Under the pieces are notes generated by a model. That model saw nothing but the letters and a program-made list of their open reading frames with translations. It searched no databases and had not been told where the DNA came from. From Nannobrachium achirus (Eukaryota > Chordata > Actinopteri > Myctophiformes > Myctophidae), in NCBI GenBank assembly GCA_963921795.1, contig OY997652.1:19354940-19418939 (forward strand): a stretch of 64,000 nucleotides of DNA, written 5' to 3'. Positions within the stretch are counted from its first letter, which is position 1; each line of letters opens with the position of its first letter. The translations under genes were made by a program, and so were the position numbers. Shown here in pieces: positions 38,281-50,000 of the stretch.

Positions 38281-38710
38281 GGCCATGACTATAACAGTGT
38301 TTCCAAACCTTTAGGCCTACTCTATTCTCGTGTAACAAATCACAAAACAAGTGTTAATAGTGTCCGTATACTGTTATATCACTAAATAATGTATTTTTCA
38401 AACTTAGAATACTCTCCCCAATCTAGAGCGAGGTCCAGCTTCTAATTCACAAGTAGTTTGACCTGTGCTAAACCACACAGATTCCCTATTCTAAAGTTGT
38501 GTCTTACGTCTGTTGAGACGCACAGGTTCTAGTCTCATTCAGAGGTAGAACAAAGTCGGCACAAGTAGACAAACCTAATTTATTAATGGATGACTAAGAA
38601 CAAATGTATAACCTAAACTTTAATGCTGCATACTGGCAGACCCCGGCTGCATTGGTCCGACATCTCATTGTTCCTCCATTGTTCCCATCAGTCCAACACT
38701 GCTAACCTTA

Positions 38711-38870
38711 ACCTGGTGAATGCTACCATGCTTAAACCTAACCCTAACCCTAACCTCAGTAAAACTATATGCCTAACCCTAATCCTAACCTCAGTAAAAC
38801 TATGCCTAAACCTAAACCTAACCCCAGTAAAACTATGCCTAAACCTAAACCTAAAACCAAACCCTGTAGG
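38711..38870. repeat. Degenerate telomere-like array (CCTAAC/CCTAAACC variants)
   Basis: Successive CCTAACCCTAACCCTAACC, CCTAACCCTAATCCTAACC and CCTAAACCTAAACCTAACC blocks are separated by a repeated spacer, CAGTAAAACTATGC. About four higher-order units of roughly 40 bp are present. Confidence 0.85.
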
Positions 38871-39117
38871 ACTAATTATGGGCAGTCCCCCGAAGGAGGC
38901 ACCGCTTGCTCCACCTCGTGCCCAAAAACAAGCGCTCCTGGTCTCAATCTCAAAAACACTGTGACATATATGGCCGAAATGTATAGGGTTGAAGTGATTT
39001 GTAATTATATAAAAATTTACAAAGTAACTAGTAACTAAAATTAGTCTTTTTGAACGGCTCTTTGAAAGGAACGGATCCTAGAGATCCGGCTCACTTCAAA
39101 GAGCCATAAATCCCATC

Positions 39118-39118
<1 letters not shown>

Positions 39119-39188
<70 letters not shown>
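39119..39188. repeat. (TG)n microsatellite
   Basis: About 68 bp of uninterrupted TG. Confidence 0.95.
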
Positions 39189-39190
<2 letters not shown>

Positions 39191-39752
39191 TACACCTTTG
39201 GAAAACAGTTTCAACATCATAATCCGAGAAGTAATGCAGCATTTTGGAATAAGATGCATTGTATTTCAATTATCCATAAAGGCTCATGCAGAGGTTAACC
39301 GGGATAGTGGGCCCTATTTACCGTACACAATTGTATAAATGGGGGGCCAAATACATGATATAACAATTTCTTTACTGGCATTTAAGGCAGAATATTTCTA
39401 CAACTACCACAAATTGATAGAATTTGGGGCATAACCAAGAAGTTGAAGGGTAATTTGAGGTCTACTAGATGTTGCGTGCATTTTCAAATCTACTTTAGAT
39501 TATTTCACCATTTTCCCACATCAATTCCTTTATTATTTGTTTTCCAGATTTTGAAAAAGATTTGACAATTCATATTGAGGTGCCCACAATGTTTAGGTGC
39601 CCACACGACCTGTATCCATGCAGAATAAGGCATAAATGCGTTTTTTTATAATAATAAAGTACCTATATGTACTAATATGCATGCCAATCAGCAACCAGTT
39701 CATGGTGAAAATGTTCAGTTCCATTGGTTACTGTGCACCAAAGGAAATTATA

Positions 39753-40070
39753 GTCCCTTTTCCACTACAGGGCCGAACCAGACCTAGAAGAACTTCCCAG
39801 AACCAAGAACTCTCAAGAACCTGTGAAGTTCTGGGACCAAGTTCTGCTTACATTTCCATATAACCAGACCTAAAGGTCCAGAATCGAGTAGCAGCACTGC
39901 TGGCCCCACCCATGGGTTCCCAGAACTCAAGTTTAGTACTACCTCAAGAGCAGGACCTAAAAAAGGTTCCCAGAACCTTGTCTGAAACCGGGCCGTACGT
40001 TATGGAAACAAAACTAAACTAAAAATGTTCTGGAAAGTTCTCGTTCCACCTCGTAGTGGAAAGGGGGCTT
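39753..40070. mobile_element. MITE with CCCTTTTCCACTAC / GTAGTGGAAAGGGGG ends
   Basis: Inverted termini CCCTTTTCCACTAC and GTAGTGGAAAGGGGGC are about 320 bp apart. The interior has repeated GAACC/GGTTC motifs (CCCAGAACC, GTTCTGGGACC). The target duplication is unclear. Confidence 0.7.
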
Positions 40071-40374
40071 AAGTCACACACTATGACACACTGAATTGTA
40101 TGCTTCTCACCCTCTAAAGTTACATCCTCATGATACATGGTGAACATGATACATAGTCTACTGTGAATTAGTTGACAGTTCATACTGTAGTTATTGTCTT
40201 GCATAACAAAATAGCTCCAACATTTGCGCAAGAAAAACAACATCCGTTTCAAGTCAACGCACAATTTCTCATCCTAACGTTCCCACAGCTACAACATCGT
40301 TCCTTTTCCCCCAACGACTATTGGGAAACCGAGCGAATGAAAAGGGACACACCGGTAGTACAGTTAGAGTCATG

Positions 40375-43300
40375 TTTATTTACAGCAGAATCCTGACTGG
40401 AGAGGGATAGAAGGGAGAGGGCAAGGGACATGGGGAAGGAGTTAAAAGGAGACAAAGTGTTTTAGATTCAGCACTTCAGGATCCATATTTCACTACACAT
40501 TTCTTAATTTATTTATTCACCTTTTTTTTTCTATACAGAATCCATTCAGCTGTAATGTCAACGCACCAACAGAGCTAGAACCTTCTGCCGGAGGGGAGAA
40601 GAGGTTTGAAAGAAAAGTATAAAATGGAAAACCTAAATCTACAGCACTAAGAAAACAAACAATACAAACAAGGGGATAAAAAGAAAGCGATCTTCCATTA
40701 AAAAAATGAAAATAGCAGTTATTCATTTACTCTCTTTTTTTAAATTGTTATCACCAAGATCGGCTTCAGTTATTTATACGTCTTCCATGTCCATTGAGAG
40801 GCAGGGGGAGATGGGTGGGGTCGTGGTTCCATGATTTGTAGGCAAAGACGGAGTGTCCAACCCCGACAGCGCTCAGGGAATATTCAGTCTTAGTAAAATC
40901 AGTCACGTCTGGCCTAGAGGGTCAGAGCTGACCAGTCTTTCTGACCCATTGCCTTTGTCCATTGTATGTTCCTCTGGCTATAGCCAAGCTAATAGGTCCA
41001 GTCCCTTGGGTTTAGGCCAGCAGAGTTTTTAAAACAAAGCTGCAGTTCCTCTGGTAATGCAATCTTGAGAAATCACACACTGTACACTTGACATGCACGG
41101 CCAGATTAAGGAAGAGGAAAAAAAAAGAAAAGAAAAACAAGGAGAGAAAAGGAGAGGGAAAAGACAAGCAGCCAGCAAATGGCCTCTTCCATGTGTCTCT
41201 CCCCCCTCTGACGTTCCACCTGCTTCCTCCCACATGTCCTAGTATACTTAAGCTATTATTAACAAGCACCACAAAAACAGCAGGAGGAATGACAATTGCA
41301 AATTAAAGTTTGTAAGACTGTTGGGTACCAAACGGTTTACTTTAAAAATGTCTGTGGTTTAGCTTTAACTTCTAAGGGTCCGCCTATCAAAATCCATGAC
41401 TGACTTCAGAGGGGCCTAACAGATCTTCTCCCCTCCCTAGGTCCAGACTTCATTTAAGTAATGCTATTTGATCAGGCACTCACACACAAACCTATTCACC
41501 ACCCAGAGAATTCCAGTTAAAGCCTTGGCACATGCCTAGGTTTTTGTGGATTTTAATATGGCCCGGAATCTGTTACATTTATGGAGGAGAAGATGCATCT
41601 CAAGTGGGACTCATCTTGCAGATATCTTCTGGATATGGTTTTTAACATCAGCAAAGGACTACATATCCCACTGAATATATCCAGGCATTTAGTCCAGTAT
41701 TACACCATAGTCAGGTTTTCATTAACATAACAAGAACTAGATTTAGAAAAGTCTGATAAAATACCACATTTCCATCCATTTGATCTGGGAGAGGGGGAAA
41801 AAAGGAAAAGACTACTGTATTGATGTGGACCAAAAAGACACATCACTTCATATTATATGTAAAAAAATATTAATAATTGAATGCTGGCCAAAAGCACATA
41901 AATAAGCATGACAAGCCTTTTGTATTTCAGAAGAGAACTAGCTACATAATATTTGTGGGTAATTTGGCAATATGCCTTCAAGCACAGTTCACAGAAACTT
42001 TGGCTTCCATGACTAAACCAAAATAACGTGCCCTAAAAACCAAATACACATTCATTTATTCGAAAAACACTGTATTTCCATTTGTCTACTGGTTACAAGA
42101 AAATTGGCCCCCATTTAAAAATGTATTCCTGTTGATCAACATGAGTTTTGAGACACAACTTTGTATGCAACCGTTTTGTTAAACATACCTGGGTTAATGG
42201 AAACCTGACTATAATTACTGCTTTGTTACATGTACTGGATTTCAAATTAAAATGAAGTAAAACAAACATTCATTTCCTCTCACTCTCACACTATAAAGCC
42301 TCATTTATGCTTTGTCGCACAACCTCGACCACTTGCCAAAGTATAAATTGGGCTTAACACAACAAAGGAAGGAAACCAACCTTGTCCACCAGCCATAGTG
42401 CCGTTTTATACTCCAAAATTCACCTGATACATAGACTAGAATACTATCCAAAATGAATTAGAAAATAAGCTCCTACTGGTTGCTCGAGTCGACAGGTTCC
42501 AGCCACAGCCCAAATTTGCCAGCATTTGGCTGGTGGCTGGCGTCAAGTTTCCAACCCCGCATTAAAACACTCCCATTCACAAATAGAAACTCACCATGAT
42601 AACCCCAAATACAAGTGTACACATATATACAAACAGAAGTGCCCCCTTCAACTCTGTGGGGACACGTTCACAATTTATAATGCATCCTTTCTGTATATGC
42701 CAAGAATAAAACATTTTCTAAATAAAATACATATCGTATCTGTGAGCAGGGCGGGGACAGCAGATGATTGCAGTATAACGGGGTGGGAGGGAAAGTGTTA
42801 AGAGAAAGGACCACCATGGTGTAGAGCCACTGTAGTGGAGCGACAGACACGTTGAACCACATTAACCCTGGCGTCCCTGTTGGGCAAAACATCTTTTGAA
42901 ATGTTTCTAATCGATTTAAAAAAATACACAATCTACCAGCTCACAACCTTTGCGATGCAATATTAGCTTGTAGATCGGCAACATTTGCTATGTTTGTTGC
43001 ATGGCTAAGTATGTAGGGTTTAAGGGGTACGATAGCCGGTTGCAAAAGCAAAAGTAGCCGGTCTACAAGCTCACAATGTGTCACGACGCAACATGTCATG
43101 AGCCTGTAGATCTGCTGGGGGAGGGGGAGGAGGGGTTCGCCTATAATGACATGCCCAATATAGGGACGCCAGTAAGCAGTAGCAGGTGAGAGATTTCTCC
43201 TTTACCGTGTTGCTCAACTGTCCAAACTCACTGTCCTGCAACACTCTTCTGCTCTTCTCCACCATATGTCTGTTGAAATCATCCCATCATAATAATATTA

Positions 43301-44049
43301 ATAATAACAACAAGAACAAGAACCATAATGATGACCACAACGATGCTAAAAAAAACAAAGAAACAGAAAAAAACAAAAACAAAGAATAAAATAAACAAAA
43401 AGCCCCAGTCATGTCTCACAACCATAAGTCCACAAAAAGGGGAGGCCTGGCCATCAGCCTGGTCCATCAGAGTCAGTGAAATACAAAGATGCAAGGGTGG
43501 ACAAAGAAAATGAAAGGTCCAAAGTAAGAGAGGAGAGGCCTAAAAATGGAATGGGCAATGAGAAGGAAGTGAAGAGGAGCCCAACTATGGGAGGGAGTCT
43601 GGAAGAAATCAGCAGAGGACAAAGTGAGGGAGGAGTAATGCCTGATTTCAAGCTCAAAACTCGTCGCGCTGCGACGTGTTGTGAGCTTGCAGAATCGACT
43701 ATTTTCGGCACGCGACACTGGCGCACAACTATGAATAAATTGGGGCTGAGAGAAAGCGAGAGAGAGAGAGAAAAAAAAAACAGCGATGGCAGGATGTGTT
43801 GGAAAGCAGAGGAAATAGGCGGGCAGAAAGATGGGTGGGAAGCGCAGATAAAACGGGGCGATGCGTCGTGTTGGGCATTGTGGTCCACACACACTAGTGT
43901 CCTCTGGGTTTCAGTGAGGGCTGACGGAAAGCAGGAACAAAATAATGAGGACAATGTGGCCTCTCTTCAGAGTGCACCCTCTCTCTTTCCCTCTACCGGG
44001 GGCAGGGCTCTCCGGTCCTCCCCGTGCTGGTTGTGTACCCCAGGATGCA
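40375..44049 (-). other. sppl3: Probable 3' UTR of sppl3
   Basis: Follows the sppl3 stop (44050-44052) on the minus strand. Minus-strand AATAAA hexamers occur at 42055-42060, 40508-40513 and 40375-40380. The last is the furthest candidate, so the UTR could be about 2-3.7 kb. Three palindromic-module copies lie within it (42919-42990, 43053-43116, 43642-43706). Low-complexity A/AC-rich sequence lies at 43275-43390. Confidence 0.5.
43642..43706. repeat. Palindromic module copy in the sppl3 3' UTR region
   Basis: GATTTCAAGCTCAAAACTCG TCGC against GCGACGTGTTGTGAGCTTGC AGAATC. Adjacent GGCACGCGACACTGGCGCAC resembles the GGGACACCGCCGTACGAC arm of the 27010-27133 palindrome. Confidence 0.85.
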
Positions 44050-47000
44050 TCATACGTCCAGGAAGCGTGGGCTGCTGGCCTTGGCATGGAAGGGCTCTGA
44101 CCACATGCGCCGCAGGTCTCCCTGTATTCCACACAGCATTGGTTAGACACAAGGCAATAACTCGGGTCCAGACTGAAGCGCGTCTGTGTAGGGGCAGGGC
44201 ATGTTCTTTTCCACTCCCCAAATTGATCAATAGACCAGTTTTATTGCTCTAGAAACAGCAGGTAATATGGGTGTTGCTGTTGAGCTAGCATTTTCATTTG
44301 TTAATCCATCTCTCAGAAGGCTGAATATGAGCGGTTTTCTTAGACAAACTTAATATACTCTGCAAACATGACATTCTTTTCACACCCGCTATCTCTTCAC
44401 TACATTTTCTTTCCTTCGTTGGACCAAAGCTGACCCAATTCAACTCAATTCCACGCACTGGGCAAAGGATTACAGGCTGCCCAAGACAGGCTTAAACAGG
44501 CTTAACACTTAATAGTGATGAACTATATTGTGATGATTACTCTGTTAGGCCTGTTCTTTATTTCCACCGCATAACGTTCCTGCGTTAGTCCTATGGAGTA
44601 GAATGAGAGCCTATCAACTGACATAATATTTCTGATTGCCTATGAAGATATATTAAGACCTTATAGTCATATATTACAATTAGTAGGTTATTGTGGGCAT
44701 TGTGTGTTTTGCCATCTCAAGCAGACAAAACATTTTGTAATACAGACCAAATTGTATTGAAATTTGCCATTTACATTCTTCTTTTCTGTGTTAACACCCC
44801 ATGGACTAATGTTGATTTTAACAGCAAATTTAGATTTAGTCATATCTTTTGAATAAAATTCCATTTAGTTTTAGTCATATTTTAGTCATGTGAAAAGTTT
44901 TAGTTTTAGTCTCCACAGTTGATTTTGTCAAAAATATATTTTTGCAGGCCTTGATGATGTCGTAATTGCTGATTTCACATTTGGTTGCTGAAATATCGGC
45001 TATTTTCAGAGCGCAACCAAACATAAAATAACCTGTCTTTGAGTTCTACTGGATCTCTTCCTCCACTGGTCCCTTCCAGACATTTTAGTCTAGTTTTTAT
45101 TTGTCGACAAAACTGTCAATATATTTATTTAGTCATAGTTTTAGTCATCATAGCTTAGTTTTTATTTAGTTTTCGTCAGTGAAAGAAGGCAGTCGACGAG
45201 GCAGTCGACGAACATTTTTCCGTCATAGTTTTAGTTGACATAATCAACATGGACAGGGGTGCATCGTTAGCTGCCTGGTTAAAGCCTCAAAACAATATGC
45301 ATGTGTCAGAGCACATGAGCGGGGCTAGAGTGGAGCGGGACCATTTTTAACGTAGCGGAGAGCGGCTTTATAAGAAGGTTAGAGATATACGATACCATTC
45401 TTTCCTTCCCAATACAGATTCAGATCCAGTTATGGATTCCGACCCATAACTTAACTCATTCTGAGCCCCACACATTAACGGATTATAAAGTCCACGATGC
45501 CACCTTCAGGCTGGCATCACCGCCGTTATCTTATTTTGAAGGCCAGAAGTCCACCGCGCAGTCACTTCCGGTCTGACGTCATCGGATCGTGCGCCGGAAC
45601 CGTTCCGTGTCCACGTGGAGTTGTGTAATGGCCGACCGGAGCTTTTATCATTGTGTAAAATAAGCGAGCATCTGCCTCCATCCTAGCTTCTAAAGTGTAG
45701 TTTTGAGATAATGGACATTAAAGATGAGATCCCCCGTCCACCTCAATGTTATGGATGGGACTATTTTGTGCTCGTGGAGCCGTGATGATGCAAAATCAGC
45801 GACGGATTTCGTCTCCGGACCGGCGGCCATTCTTCTCGGTAATGTACTCGCCGTTACAGTAATATATTACTTTTCGCGAGATATCCCGTGAATGGCACTA
45901 CATATACTCTATTACATTTCGCGAGACATCTCGCGAATGGCACTAGATGAGTTAAGTATCGGTTGAATTCCGAGTACCGATCTGACACCATTGTTTAATT
46001 TAAACAAATCTAGGAAGGTGGTTCTCAAAGTGGGGTCCAAGGACCATCTGGGTTCCTTGAGGGGGTTCAACATGAGCGAGCGTGACAACAGCCACCTGGA
46101 GCGAGGAGCGGCATCTCCCCACGCTCAGATCCACTCACATGCTCTAGTCTGTGTTGCATGTCATCTCCTCTCCACATTTGGTTTCCTGTCTCTCTGACAC
46201 GGTCTGTATCTAAATAGAGCAAATATATAATCTTGATCCCCCCAAAAATATTTAAACTTGGGATGGAAACATACTGTGTGACAACTCCTAGATCAGTGGT
46301 TCTCAACCCACTTGAAAATCTTGCATGTGTGCATTTTCAGAGCATGTTTATTTTAATGGTCGATCAATGGATTGGATCAGTGGAAATAACATAGTACCTC
46401 CTATTTATTGGTATCACAAAGAAAACTACTTAAATAAAAATTTCAATAAGAAAATATACAATTACATAATTTGCTTTATATTCTTATATTATTATTAAAA
46501 TTGTATTATTATTAACATTTTAAAAAAAGTGTTTTTACAATTATTTGTGGGCCCAGTTGCAATACACTCACAGCCCACCAGTGGGCACTGAATCACTATC
46601 CTAGATCGGTGGTTACCAACCTTTTTTGTCTCCTGTACCCTTTGAGCCGTTTTGCCATGTTGGATAGTACCCCCTCACCCATACGTTTTGACAATTCTCC
46701 CAAAATCGTTCTATTACTATGCAATAATAGACATATCATCGATCTGGCACGTCACCGTGTTGTTTGATAATAGAACTGTATTTGGTGCAATCATTCCACG
46801 TGCCCCCTGCAAGCTGCTCAAGCACCCCCCAGGGGGAATTTCTAGAATGACCAGATCAGGGGTTCCCAAACCTTTTAGCTCAAGACTCAAATTGTACTCA
46901 AGACCCAAAAGAGAGATTAGACATTCTCACAACACAACGCTTTGTGCCGTGTTGTGAGCTTGCACTGCAGATCGCCTATTTTCACTACTTTTTAATGATA

Positions 47001-50000
47001 TATTTTTTATATTTATGGAATTTCTTAGTGTTCGTTTTTGCTTTAATATTTATATTTAGTATTATCAATTAAAAAAAATTTTTTTTGAAATACATATACT
47101 GTATATATTTAAATGTAGGAAAAGAAATCCGATTTTTAACTCTAGTCTTAGACCCACAAAAATCGGTCCGTGACCCATAAATGGGTCCCGACCCAAGGTT
47201 TGGGAAGCAGCGGAGCAGCGTACCTTCAGGTAGGCCATGGTGAGGAGAGGCAGCAGGGTGAAGGGCACCAGGTAGAGCAGGGCGGGCTGAGCGGCACGGT
47301 GGATCCTCGAGGCCACAGTGGCGGTCAGCAGACCTGGACACAGAGACACACAGTCAACGACATGTTCACCACTAGACCCATTCATTCAGTGGTTCTCAAC
47401 CTTTTCAGGCCGCGACCCCCAAAATGTAAGCCATTTACCATTCGAGGTCGTGGGTTGTTGGCTGATTTACCACTGTTTCAGGGTTGTGCCACGAGTCGCA
47501 GGCGAGTGGCAAACAACCCTGAAACAGTGGTAAATCGAATGGTAAATTGCTTTTCTACCACTTTTTCATTATAAATGAAAGAAAACACAGTTGTAACTTG
47601 CAAGGATCTTTAGTTACAATCTTTAATTGTTTCAGTGGGCGGGGGCCATGAGCCAACTCAAGGTTGTTGGCCTATTTACCACTGTTTTAAACCAATCAGA
47701 ATCCAGTATTTGAACATGTGACTCGAAAAAGTGGTTTTGCCAAAATTACCAGATATGGAAGCTTACAACGCTTCGCAACATGAGGCACTGTGAACTTGTA
47801 GATTGAATATTTTCACTATTAAACAGGGCTTACGTGATTACTCTTTTGTAAGTTTGGTTTCCGAGGGGGACAACAAATATGCCTTTTGGATCTGGAGATA
47901 AAATGATTGGGAACCACATAGGGCAGGAACTAACAATGTCTCCACTTGGTGGTGCTAGAGGAATGATCAGGGATGGGCTCACGCAATTAATGTGTCTTCC
48001 TCTTTGGAACATTCAAGTCTACCACAAAAGTAATGGCAATACTTCTTTTTCAAGGTAACAGACCAATATGAATAGGAAAACCACTACAGACTAACCATTG
48101 CTGGCATACTTTAGTAATAACACACAAAATAGTTTATGTTGTAAAGATATAACCATACCATGCCATGCCATGTCAGGAAGTCTGACACTGGCATATATTA
48201 TTTTTCCATCTCATACAGGGACACTGCAACGCTGGTGGTTTTTATGAATGGGCCAAAAACATTCCAAAGACACTCTGACACACTTAACCACTTTCAAAAT
48301 AACCTCCCTATTTTGGGTACGTCAATATAGGTGAAAAGAAAATGTATTTTCTTTTTCTCCAAACGTTCCAGAACTTGTAGATTGTCTATTTTTGCTATCC
48401 ATCGGACGATGAAGTATAAAGGCTTAAGTGATTAAAACTCATACATGACGAGCCACAAAAGCAATTTATGCTTCCTGCGCCACATTATTATTTCATGGAG
48501 AAAGCATTTGCAACCACATCCGCGGTAGAACTTTGGCACAGCACTTTTCTTGGATTCACAGCAGAGTCAATGTGCTCCAAGTCTGAACCTTGACCCAAGT
48601 CGCAGCTGACCATTCAACACAACAGCAAAGAAATGACGTATGCCAACTTATTAGAGAACAAAACAGGGAAACTGGTCCAGTGCCTTTCACAAACTTATAG
48701 AACTTACACATCTATGACTTCTATGATGAAAACATATTCATGGTATACTTTAAGTTCTTATTGAGGAGTATCACAATGAAGCCCTGCTTATGTTGTTTCC
48801 AGTGTTGATTTCGACGAAAAATGTTTGTCGAATGCGTTTTTTCACTGACGAAAACTAAATAAAAACGAAATAAAAACTAAGCTGTGATGACTAAAACTAA
48901 GACAAAATATATTGACAATTTCGTCAAACAAAATAAAAACTAGACTAAAACGTTAGGGAGGGACTAGTGGAGAAGAGAGTCATTTTATGTTTGGTTGCTC
49001 TCAGGTGTTGCGTGCTGAAAATAGCAGATCTACAAGCTCGGCTATTTTCAGCACACAACCAAGTGTAAAATCAGTCTGTAAAATCAGTCATTATGATGCC
49101 ATCAAGGCCTGCCAAAATACATTTCCGTTCACTAAATCAACTGTAGATTTAGTCGCCTAAAGGTAGACTAAAACTAAAACTTTTCAGGTGACTAAATTAT
49201 GACTAAAACTAAAGGACATTTTATTCAAAAGACTATGACTAAAACTAAATCAAAATTTGCTGTCAAAAACAACACTGGTTGTTTCTGCTTATTTTATGAA
49301 AAACTCGTGCTTACCCACAAAGTAACCAATGAGGGTGCAGTGGAAGTAGGAGACGCGCTGCATGCGACCTGGCACTGGCACTTCTCCGTTTGCCTGCTTT
49401 TTATAGTTGTCATAACGCAGCACAAAGCACAAGAGCAGCCCGGGCATCACAATGTCTCCTATACCCAGCATGGAGAAGTGACTGCCTGTAGAGCTGGAGA
49501 GAGGCAGAAGAAAACAACAACAAATACATGTTAAACAAGTGAAAGATAAATTGTAAGATGCAGAATTAAGGCTACCCAACTATTATATTCCAAAACCTGG
49601 CACCCGGTATACAGTATACTGTTCATATTTATGGGCTAAAATGTCTATTTGGAAAATGACGGAACGGGTACCCAGTATTGTGTATCATTATTTTATGCTT
49701 TAACTATTGAAAAATAGCAGATATACAAGCTCACAGCGCGGCACCGAGTGCCGCGCTGCGAGCTTGTAGATCTGCTATTTTAGAAAAATCGTGAAAATTT
49801 GAATTTTGACCCGAATTTTGACCCGAGTGTCTTTTGAATCCTTCTAAGATTTTTTTTGCAGAATGCAGAATTAAGGCTACCCAACTATTATATTCCAAAA
49901 CCTGGCACCCAGTATACAGTATATTGTTCATATTTATGACTATTAAATTTATGTCTAAAATGCCTATTTGAGAAAATGACGCATTACTGGTTCACTTTAT

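Noticed and set aside
38711..38870. True telomere or chromosome end
   Set aside because: The array is short, degenerate and interrupted by a regular spacer, with ordinary genic sequence on both sides.
43454..43954. 166- and 139-codon minus-strand open frames
   Set aside because: They lie in sppl3 3' UTR sequence, with Ser/Leu/Phe low complexity from a GA-rich run.
43476..44252. 258-codon + strand open frame
   Set aside because: Runs antisense across the sppl3 last exon and UTR, includes a transposon palindrome and low-complexity GA sequence, and shows no conserved domain.
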